From contig JAPVVU010000233.1 of NCBI GenBank assembly GCA_028571885.1, forward strand, positions 1 to 5,441: a DNA stretch of 5,441 bases. The letters are read 5' to 3'. The stretch's first letter is position 1, and the number at the start of each line of letters is the position of its first letter. Below are positions 1 to 5,114 of the stretch, piece after piece. The translations under genes were made by a program, and so were the position numbers. The stretch comes from Gammaproteobacteria bacterium (GTDB lineage: Bacteria > Pseudomonadota > Gammaproteobacteria > GRL18). The notes under the pieces are model-generated. The model did not search any database and was not told the origin of the DNA. It worked only from the letters and a program-made list of their open reading frames with translations.

Positions 1-439
1 ATAATTGTTGCCCTTTATCTTCATCTCGACACACTTTATTCTACAGACTACCATAGCTAAATTTTACTACAAAAAGATTAAACAATCTAAGGGATAACAT
101 CTTATTTTTCTTTAATAAATATCCTGGTATTCATCAATTATTGACAGCTGAAAACTACCCTTTGTTCTTCTTTATCTTTTTGCATTTTCCTGTCTGATTT
201 GTGTTTTTTTATCTGGATTTGGCAGGGATTGTTGATATTGATTGGTACACCCTTAATAGCTCCGTATGCAACAGAAATAATCTGGTTGGCCTGAGCTGCA
301 TTGGCAATAAATATTTATACACTTGCTGCATCATCTTTAGTAACGACATACACTGGTGTAATTAAAATATTTTTAAATGACATAATTTTGTAATCAAAAA
401 AATCCATAATAATTAAAATTCATCAATAAAGGTAAAATT
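1..439. other. AT-rich intergenic stretch, no intact gene
   Basis: I see no intact gene, RNA gene or mobile element here. Positions 1-137 show nothing recognisable. A decayed minus-strand frame (138-383) is listed separately. There are short AT-rich inverted repeats: TCAAT-T-ATTGA at 134-144 and TTAAAA-TAT-TTTTAA at 362-376. The second lies between the two divergent small frames and could be part of a promoter region, but sequences this AT-rich produce such repeats by chance. Confidence 0.5.
138..383 (-). pseudogene. possible decayed small ORF, unknown product
   Basis: On the minus strand an ATG at 383-381 opens a frame that begins MSFKNILITPVYVVTKDDAA. It meets a single TAA at 317-315 (codon 23), then continues in the same frame for 58 more codons to a TAA at 140-138. 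The part after the stop looks protein-like: an Ala/Asn/Gln-rich helix-like stretch (IANAAQANQIISVAYGAIKG) followed by a short Lys-rich basic tail. I do not recognise the family. No good Shine-Dalgarno sequence precedes the ATG. It may be a gene remnant killed by one nonsense change, or a chance open frame in AT-rich DNA. Confidence is low. Confidence 0.22.
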
Positions 440-628
440 ATGTCAGTCATAAATAATAATTTCCCGTCAGAACAAAAATCACTGGATAATGATACATTAA
501 ATAAAATTGATGCCTAACAGGATAGGAAATTCAATGATGTTTTTCAATCTATAAATCGGGAATTGTGGTATTTTGATGTTTTGAATCTGGAGATTTGTGG
601 TAGAAAATACAGAAAAAGTGCTCAGTAA
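440..628 (+). pseudogene. small ORF interrupted by one in-frame TAA
   Basis: An ATG at 440 is preceded by AAAGG at 428-432 with a 7-base spacer, which is a convincing ribosome binding site. It opens a frame starting MSVINNNFPSEQ that stops at TAA 515-517 after 25 residues. The same frame then runs on for 36 codons (with RKFNDVFQSINRELWYFDVL in it) to TAA 626-628. A stem-loop overlaps the final stop and terminators follow at 677-697 and 728-770, so this looks like a transcription unit with its 3' end preserved. The product is not recognised. It is either a real 25-residue peptide gene or, more likely, a 62-codon gene broken by a nonsense change. Readthrough is possible but unsupported. Confidence 0.35.
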
Positions 629-660
629 ATCCGAAACACCCTGTTTTGGCTGAATTTACT
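624..660 (+). repeat. long stem-loop overlapping the small ORF stop
   Basis: Outer arms AGTAAAT (624-630) and ATTTACT (654-660) pair perfectly. Inner arms CCGAAAC (631-637) and GTTTTGG (643-649) pair with one G-T wobble around a 5-base loop. Only a 4-base bulge (650-653) separates the two stems on the right side. The structure covers the stop codon at 626-628. No T-run follows, so it is not a classical terminator. It could protect a 3' end or be part of a small RNA. Confidence 0.5.
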
Positions 661-676
661 CTGTTTTCAGACAAAA

Positions 677-697
677 AAGGCGACCAAAGGTCGCCTT
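677..697. terminator. bidirectional Rho-independent terminator
   Basis: A perfect 9-base-pair stem, AAGGCGACC / GGTCGCCTT, closes a 3-base AAA loop. Read on the minus strand, the stem is followed by a run of six T, giving a strong terminator in that direction. Read on the plus strand, the tail is ATCATCTTTT, which is weaker. It can end the plus-strand small ORF at 440-628. The stronger minus-strand side has no intact gene feeding it closer than the cytochrome gene ending at 1805, which suggests a lost minus-strand neighbour. Confidence 0.8.
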
Positions 698-727
698 ATC
701 ATCTTTTACAAATACCTGCGGGGTGAA

Positions 728-770
728 TCTCGCAAAGCGAGAGAGGGGCCGGCGAGGCCCTTTTCTTTTT
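728..770 (+). terminator. hairpin plus strong Rho-independent terminator
   Basis: There are two consecutive hairpins. TCTCGC-AAA-GCGAGA occupies 728-742. GGGCC (746-750), a 5-base GGCGA loop and GGCCC (756-760) form a GC-rich stem that can be extended by two pairs. The tail TTTTCTTTTT at 761-770 follows at once. This is a textbook plus-strand terminator, much richer in GC than the DNA around it. Standing 31 bases after the terminator at 677-697, it gives two terminators in tandem at the 3' end of the small ORF unit, or it is the 3' end of an unrecognised small RNA. Confidence 0.82.
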
Positions 771-901
771 GGTTGTACACACTATAATACATACTATGTG
801 TTTTTGTTAAAGAAAGAAAAGTATTTTATCATATAGCTTCTAACTCACCCACCCACCTATATACATACTTTTTACTGTAAAAAATATAGTAGAATGAACT
901 G

Positions 902-1486
902 ATGTTAAACTTTACCACACTACCGCCATTATCACTCTATATTCACTACCCGTGTGTCCTTACTGCGACTTTAATTCTCACGCCTCGCCCTGCAGCACCA
1001 ACAAACAGAATGACCAGCAGCGTGATGAACAATATGTCACAGCGCTGATCAACGATCTGGAGCAGGAATTACCCGATATCTGGGGCAGAACCATACAAAG
1101 CATATTTATTGGTGGCGGAACCCCCAGTTTAATCCAGCCTGAAGCAATACATCACTTATTAAGCCAGATTAATGCTCGCCTTAAAGTGTCTCCTATGGCA
1201 GAAATCACTATGGAAGCAAATCCAGGTACTGTGGATCAGCTGAAATTTACTGAGTTTCATGCTGCTGGAATCAATCGACTTTCAATGGGTATCCAGAGTT
1301 TTGATGATCCGCTATTTAAACGGCTTTTTATTGGCTAATGGCTCTATATTGGCTGAAGGCGGTTTTCACAGTAAATTATTTTACCAGCAGACCGGCCTTC
1401 CTATTATTCAAATTGAGTCAGGGCTAAAACAGGCTGTTGAACTGGGATTAATTGAGTGGCATCTGCACCATATTAAACCAACCGAA
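902..1486 (+). pseudogene. hemW: hemW remnant (radical SAM heme chaperone family), damaged and internally deleted
   Basis: HemW is a radical SAM protein related to HemN, now regarded as a heme chaperone and about 380 residues long in E. coli. Three pieces remain. First, 902-946 from ATG encodes LPPLSLYIH, the usual N-terminus. Second, from about 952 in another frame come CPYCDFNSHASP, IFIGGGTPSL, EANPGT and GINRLSMGIQSFDD. Third, from about 1328 back in the first frame comes the C-terminal winged-helix region with LFYQQTGLPIIQIESGLKQA and ending HIKPTE. Against the family pattern about 13 bases are lost near 947-954. This removes the first Cys of the CX3CX2C cluster motif and shifts the frame. 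Roughly 180 residues are missing at about 1323, and the end is replaced by pdxA sequence. It cannot encode a working protein. Confidence 0.85.
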
Positions 1487-1777
1487 GGTTTTAACTTAAC
1501 AGGACCATTACCTGCTGACACTCTATTCTCCAAAAGAAAATTAGAACAAGCAGATGCCGTCCTGGAAATGTATCATGATCAAGGCTTGCCAGTATAAAAT
1601 ATCAGGGTTTTGGAAGAGCAGTTAATGTGACTCTGGGACTACCAAATATTCGCACATCGGTTGATCATGGTACGGCACTGGATCTTGCCGGAACAGGGCA
1701 AGCCAGTACCGGCAGTTTACACTTCGCAATACAATGCCAGACAAATGGTCAAAGCCACAAAGACGGCTAGCCAATAA
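1487..1777 (+). pseudogene. pdxA: pdxA 3' remnant (4-hydroxythreonine-4-phosphate dehydrogenase)
   Basis: PdxA oxidises 4-phosphohydroxythreonine in the DXP-dependent pyridoxal phosphate pathway and is normally about 330 residues; only about the last 95 are present. Visible family motifs are GFNLTGPLPADTLF, ADAVLEMYHDQGLPV, KYQGFGRAVNVTLGLP and SVDHGTALDLAGTG. These include two of the metal-binding His (in YHDQG and DHGTA). A one-base deletion at about 1595 turns the expected GTA-TTA-AAA into GTA-TAA and stops the frame. A second shift near 1735 is needed to reach ARQMVKATKTASQ and the TAA at 1775-1777. The first frame is fused in frame to the hemW tail without its own start. It is a dead fragment, 27 bases from the end of the convergent cytochrome gene. 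Confidence 0.87.
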
Positions 1778-1804
1778 TAATGGAATTATCAGCTTATTTT
1801 AATT

Positions 1805-2293
1805 TTATTGACCCCCTCTGGCACCAAACACATGGGGAGCATGACAACTGTAACAATCATCACCTGATTTCTTTCTGCCGCTGCCGGCATGTTCGTTGTT
1901 ATGACATGTCTTGCAGCGATCCGTATCTACTTTGTAACCGGTGGCACCAATACCCGGGTAGTAGCCAGTCAGATTAGGTTTTTCATCTCCAACGGTTTCT
2001 GCCGTATGGGTACCATGACAGGCATTGCATTTTACCATGATATGAGTCATTTTAGATTCTGCATACTCATCCACCAATTGTGTGTTGGTTTCATGACAGC
2101 CACCACTTAAACAGGAATAGCTGAATTCCACGGCAAAGCTGGTGTCAAAAATCTGAGTAGTCTGTTCTTCAGTTAGAGGTGAAGGTTCAGCATTATTACC
2201 CCTTCCGGCAGCTGAAGAAAAATGACTAATGGTTAACAACAACAGAATCAAAAAAATCGTTGCAGGTTTAATGGTTTTATATAATTGTTTCAT
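1805..2293 (-). CDS. secreted tetraheme c-type cytochrome
   Basis: The product is 162 residues. It has an N-terminal Sec signal peptide: basic MKQLYKTIK, a hydrophobic core at about residues 11-22, and likely cleavage near SSA-A at 27-29. Heme-binding motifs are C61-X4-C66-H67, C89-X2-C92-H93, C127-X2-C130-H131 and C147-X2-C150-H151. The mature part has exactly eight Cys, all in motifs, and exactly eight His. The four extra His (84, 96, 135, 154) could supply the distal ligands for four bis-His hemes. There is no lipobox or membrane anchor, so it should be a soluble periplasmic electron carrier. It follows the molybdopterin enzyme directly and is its probable electron donor, a role comparable to NapM-type tetraheme cytochromes by context only. 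ATG 2293 is chosen because GGGAGG at 2301-2306 lies 7 bases upstream; ATGs at 2308 and 2299 overlap or abut that site. No terminator is evident downstream. Confidence 0.9.
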   Translation of the reverse strand: MKQLYKTIKPATIFLILLLLTISHFSSAAGRGNNAEPSPLTEEQTTQIFDTSFAVEFSYSCLSGGCHETNTQLVDEYAESKMTHIMVKCNACHGTHTAETVGDEKPNLTGYYPGIGATGYKVDTDRCKTCHNNEHAGSGRKKSGDDCYSCHAPHVFGARGGQ

Positions 2294-2300
2294 TTTCATT

Positions 2301-2306
2301 CCTCCC
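2301..2306 (-). promoter_or_regulatory. Shine-Dalgarno of the cytochrome gene
   Basis: GGGAGG on the minus strand is a near-perfect Shine-Dalgarno sequence. It lies 2 bases after the stop codon of the upstream oxidoreductase gene (2308-2310) and 7 bases before the ATG at 2293. It rules against the two earlier in-frame ATGs and suggests translational coupling of the two genes. Confidence 0.75.
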
Positions 2307-2307
2307 A

Positions 2308-4800
2308 TTAAGCCTTAATCAGACTAACAGCACAGTGTTTATAAATAGGTTGTTTACAATCCGGATCGACCCAGTTCATGGTTAACCGATTGGTTGCAGT
2401 CAAACGCCCCTTATTTTGTATAACATCCTGCGGATCCAGATCAGCAAAATGCATAGGAACAAACACTTGACCTCTTTGTACTGTTCCAACCACCAGCGCC
2501 TTGATCACTATTTCACCACGACGTGTATTCAGACGCACCAGATCACCTGAAGAAACATCTAACTTCTTAGCATCATCAGGATGCAGTTCTACATAATTTT
2601 CCGGCACCATTTCATGCAGCTGAGGCACACGTTTTGTTTTGGTGCGGCTGTGGAAGTGCTCGATAACACGCCCTGTGATCAGCCAGAAAGGGTATTCACT
2701 ATCAGGCACCTCGGGTGCTTCAATATAGTCTTTGGCCCACAAATAGGCACGGCTCAGATTTTCAGGATCAATCCAGGGTTTATCCTCAGTTCCCCCCTGT
2801 GTATCAGCCCAGTTAGTATTAAAGCGGCCATCGGAATACATACGTGTACCACCATAGACATTACCCGGTGTGGAGGGGCACTGAATGCCGTTATTGGCTT
2901 CAATTTTGTCATAGCTCATGCCGCTCATATCACAGATGGTGCCTGCAGAACATTGCTTCCATTCTTCAAAAGCTTCTTCGTATGTATCAAACCCAACTAA
3001 TGAGTTACCATCTTTATCTGCAAAGCGTTTATCCATGGAAGCAATTTTATCTGCCACCATTTTTGTAATTTCTAGATCCGCATAAGCACCATAACCCTCA
3101 GTACGTAATTCATGACCTGCAGGTTGTACTGCCTGACGACCCAGATTAACTTTACGTTCAGAGCAGGTGTAGACACCGGTTTTCTCACCCCACATGGCGG
3201 CAGGCAGGAACATATCGGCAAAATGTGTGCATTCCATCGGTTCATAAATATCCTGCACGATGATATAAGGACGTTTAGGATTATTGAAGTCCATATACGA
3301 ATACAATTTATTTAAGTCCGGAAGCGTCACTGCTGGATTAGTGCACTGAATCCAGAAAACACTCAGCTCACCATTACGCATCATTTCCACATGACTATTG
3401 ATATCCTGATAGTCCCTATTGGATGTGATCGGTGTGGGCTTTCGTGGTGGAATTTTTCCTCTGTCTATATTCCAGAAGTCTTCCAGCTCACCGACATGAT
3501 CCGGGTTGTAATAGTTACGATAACCGGCCAGGGCTGAAGAAGCTCCTGCTTCACGATTGCTCATGGCGGTGGCCTGACCAGTAATACTAAACGGTGAAGA
3601 ACCGGGACGACCAATCTTGCCCATAATCAGGTGCATGGCGCAGATCATGCGCACCGTATCTGTTGCACCCATGGATTGATAAACCCCCTGAATAAACAGC
3701 GACAGCGATTCCTGGGATTCGCCAATCCATTTAGCGGCCTTCTCAATATCTGCTGCTGGACAGCCGGTAATTTCAGACACGTGCTCAGGTGTGTAATTGG
3801 CCACTGTCGCAGCCATTGCATCATAATTACGAGTATGATTGTCGATGTAGCTGGCATCAGTATCACCATTAACAATAATTTGCTGAATAATTCCGTTAAT
3901 AAGGGCCAGATTGGTACCGGGTTTGAGTGCCAGATGTAAATCAGCACTACGGGCGGTAAGTGTTCGACGTGGGTCCACCACAATTAGTTTTGGCGCCCTT
4001 AAAGTTCTGCGTGCTTTAGCAATGCGTCGCCAAAGTTGAGGATGCATTTCTGCCGGATTCATTCCAAAGACAAAGAAACAATCCGTATTTTCCACATCGT
4101 CATAACAGCCGGGAGGTCCATCGGAGCCGAATGTTGTCAGGTAGCCAACAACAGCCGCCGCCATACATAAACGGGTATTGGAATCCATTGTGCCCGTGCC
4201 GATTGCGCCTTTACCCAGTTTGCCGAAGGCGTAATATTCTTCCAGTGTCCACTGTCCGGTATTGTAGGTCGCAATGGAGTCCGCACCTTTTGCCTCAACA
4301 AGCTCGCTGCCATAGACACCATCAATAATTTTTTGACTAAGAATCGTAGTCGCTTCATCCCAGGTGATTTTTTTCCAGTTGCCTTTTTTATCTCTTATCA
4401 TTGGCCATTTGCCGCGATCAGGGGCATCAAGAATTTTATGCTCAAACAATCCTTTAACACACACTCTGCCATCATTGGTCGGGTGATTTTCATTACCACG
4501 TACCGACACGGCCTCTCCATATGAATTAACACCAATATTCAGTCCACATCCAAATGAACAGTAACCACAAACTGAATAAACCCAATTAATAACATTATCG
4601 AAGGTATCATCAGCCTGGGCCAGCTGTCCGGTTAGCAGATTAAGAACACCACCTCCCACAATAGCCTGAGACGAAAGAATAGACCCCCATTTTAGAAAAG
4701 TACGTCTGTCGTGATTACAGATATTAGCGTCATTTTTTAATGCGGTCAGTTCCTTTTTAGTGAAAATTTTTATAATACTTTTGTGATTAGTGGATGTCAT
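2308..4800 (-). CDS. periplasmic NapA/NasA-like molybdopterin oxidoreductase, probable nitrate reductase
   Basis: An 830-residue Mo-bisMGD enzyme of the DMSO reductase superfamily. A twin-arginine signal (DRRTFLKW, 31-38) precedes a hydrophobic stretch and an AQA cleavage site at 61-63, so it is exported folded. The [4Fe-4S] domain has C78-X2-C81-X3-C85-X28-C114, followed by the conserved Lys116 of CVKG. The likely Mo ligand is C212 in TRLCMAAAV, as in NapA. Other family landmarks are GCYDD (231-235), EMHPQLWRR (251-259), GKIGRPG (394-400), GQATAM with REAG (408-419) and the C-terminal dinucleotide-binding domain from about 704 (WLITGRVIEHFHS to YKHCAV). CTNPAVTLPD and the GIQCPSTPG to GRF segment (638-660) recall NasA or formate dehydrogenases, so it is not a standard NapA. 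Nitrate is the best guess; another oxyanion is possible. The gene is coupled to the tetraheme cytochrome. The start is supported by AGAGGAAA upstream. Confidence 0.88.
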   Translation of the reverse strand: MTSTNHKSIIKIFTKKELTALKNDANICNHDRRTFLKWGSILSSQAIVGGGVLNLLTGQLAQADDTFDNVINWVYSVCGYCSFGCGLNIGVNSYGEAVSVRGNENHPTNDGRVCVKGLFEHKILDAPDRGKWPMIRDKKGNWKKITWDEATTILSQKIIDGVYGSELVEAKGADSIATYNTGQWTLEEYYAFGKLGKGAIGTGTMDSNTRLCMAAAVVGYLTTFGSDGPPGCYDDVENTDCFFVFGMNPAEMHPQLWRRIAKARRTLRAPKLIVVDPRRTLTARSADLHLALKPGTNLALINGIIQQIIVNGDTDASYIDNHTRNYDAMAATVANYTPEHVSEITGCPAADIEKAAKWIGESQESLSLFIQGVYQSMGATDTVRMICAMHLIMGKIGRPGSSPFSITGQATAMSNREAGASSALAGYRNYYNPDHVGELEDFWNIDRGKIPPRKPTPITSNRDYQDINSHVEMMRNGELSVFWIQCTNPAVTLPDLNKLYSYMDFNNPKRPYIIVQDIYEPMECTHFADMFLPAAMWGEKTGVYTCSERKVNLGRQAVQPAGHELRTEGYGAYADLEITKMVADKIASMDKRFADKDGNSLVGFDTYEEAFEEWKQCSAGTICDMSGMSYDKIEANNGIQCPSTPGNVYGGTRMYSDGRFNTNWADTQGGTEDKPWIDPENLSRAYLWAKDYIEAPEVPDSEYPFWLITGRVIEHFHSRTKTKRVPQLHEMVPENYVELHPDDAKKLDVSSGDLVRLNTRRGEIVIKALVVGTVQRGQVFVPMHFADLDPQDVIQNKGRLTATNRLTMNWVDPDCKQPIYKHCAVSLIKA

Positions 4801-4807
4801 ATAATCG

Positions 4808-4815
4808 TTTCCTCT
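4808..4815 (-). promoter_or_regulatory. Shine-Dalgarno of the oxidoreductase gene
   Basis: AGAGGAAA on the minus strand (4808-4815) ends 7 bases before the ATG at 4800. It supports this start and the long 30-residue segment ahead of the twin-arginine motif. The next in-frame Met comes far beyond the signal peptide. Confidence 0.6.
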
Positions 4816-4915
4816 AGTGATATCCCTTAACCTGCTCCTGCATAATGATAGCCTTTATCAGCAACCTTATGGATAAAGAGAGTTGTAGGATATTTCATAC
4901 AAATATTTAACAGTA

Positions 4916-4943
4916 ATTTTAAGGAAAAGCGATTTTGTCACAA
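4916..4943 (-). promoter_or_regulatory. candidate sigma70-type promoter for the oxidoreductase operon
   Basis: On the minus strand TTGTGA (4943-4938) and TAAAAT (4921-4916) are separated by 16 bases. The -10 matches TATAAT at five of six bases and the -35 matches TTGACA at four of six. The start of transcription would be near 4909, leaving a leader of about 110 bases. The spacing to the Crp-like and Fnr-like sites upstream is not a classical class I or II distance, so the promoter may lie elsewhere. Confidence 0.35.
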
Positions 4944-4956
4944 TGAAAAATGTCAC

Positions 4957-4970
4957 TTGGGATTGAGCAA
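4957..4970. promoter_or_regulatory. weak Fnr-like 14-mer
   Basis: TTGGGATTGAGCAA has the TTG and CAA ends in the exact spacing of the Fnr box TTGAT-N4-ATCAA and matches it at seven of ten defined bases. The outer bases extend it to CTTG-N8-CAAG (4956-4971). It lies about 160 bases upstream of the oxidoreductase start. The inner bases are poor, so binding is uncertain. Confidence 0.3.
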
Positions 4971-4977
4971 GACAGGT

Positions 4978-4999
4978 AAATGAGAACTTTGTCACATTA
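4978..4999. promoter_or_regulatory. Crp-type palindromic operator
   Basis: TGAGA (4981-4985), six bases, then TCACA (4992-4996) match the Crp consensus TGTGA-N6-TCACA at nine of ten core bases. The flanks AAA (4978-4980) and TT (4997-4998) also fit the usual 22-base site, and about 16 of 22 positions agree in all. It is centred at 4988.5, upstream of the oxidoreductase gene and downstream of the Crp/Fnr-family regulator gene. It probably serves the operon, bound either by a Crp homologue or by the neighbouring regulator. Confidence 0.5.
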
Positions 5000-5026
5000 T
5001 TCAGGGTGGGAAAAAGATAGAAATAT

Positions 5027-5044
5027 AACTTAAAATTATAAGTT
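5027..5044. repeat. AT-rich inverted repeat
   Basis: Perfect arms AACTTA (5027-5032) and TAAGTT (5039-5044) flank a 6-base centre. A second palindrome, CTTAA-A-TTAAG, lies at 5073-5083. Both sit just after the regulator gene on the minus strand. They are too AT-rich and lack a T-run to act as a good terminator; an operator or chance is equally possible. Confidence 0.3.
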
Positions 5045-5114
5045 GCACGTATTTCTGAACAGACAATAATGACTTAAATTAAGAGATTTAAAATGAGGTA
5101 AAAATAGCCCGGTA

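Noticed and set aside
728..770. tRNA-like or riboswitch-like fold
   Set aside because: The hairpins do not form a cloverleaf and no known riboswitch core was recognised; a terminator explains 746-770 well.
783..788. Perfect TATAAT as a promoter for the hemW relic
   Set aside because: No acceptable -35 lies 16-18 bases upstream, where the terminator T-run sits, and the gene it would serve is dead.
846..857. CACC triple repeat and ATACATACT repeated at 787-795 and 861-869
   Set aside because: Too short and too few copies to be a CRISPR, attachment site or defined repeat; chance is likely.
1259..1597. 112-codon open frame as one novel gene
   Set aside because: Its first third is out-of-frame hemW, its middle is the hemW C-terminus and its last third is pdxA; it is an accident of the relic and not a new protein.
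1780..2110. Plus-strand open frames opposite the cytochrome gene
   Set aside because: They are antisense shadows of a gene with four heme motifs and a signal peptide; their translations show no family motif and no ribosome site was evident.
2299..2308. Earlier in-frame ATGs (2308 and 2299) as the cytochrome start
   Set aside because: The only good Shine-Dalgarno (2301-2306) overlaps the first ATG and leaves one base before the second; only ATG 2293 has a normal 7-base spacing.
2581..4524. Several open frames of 60-140 codons inside the oxidoreductase gene on both strands
   Set aside because: The 830-residue frame carries continuous conserved motifs across the whole region, so these are shadows in other frames.
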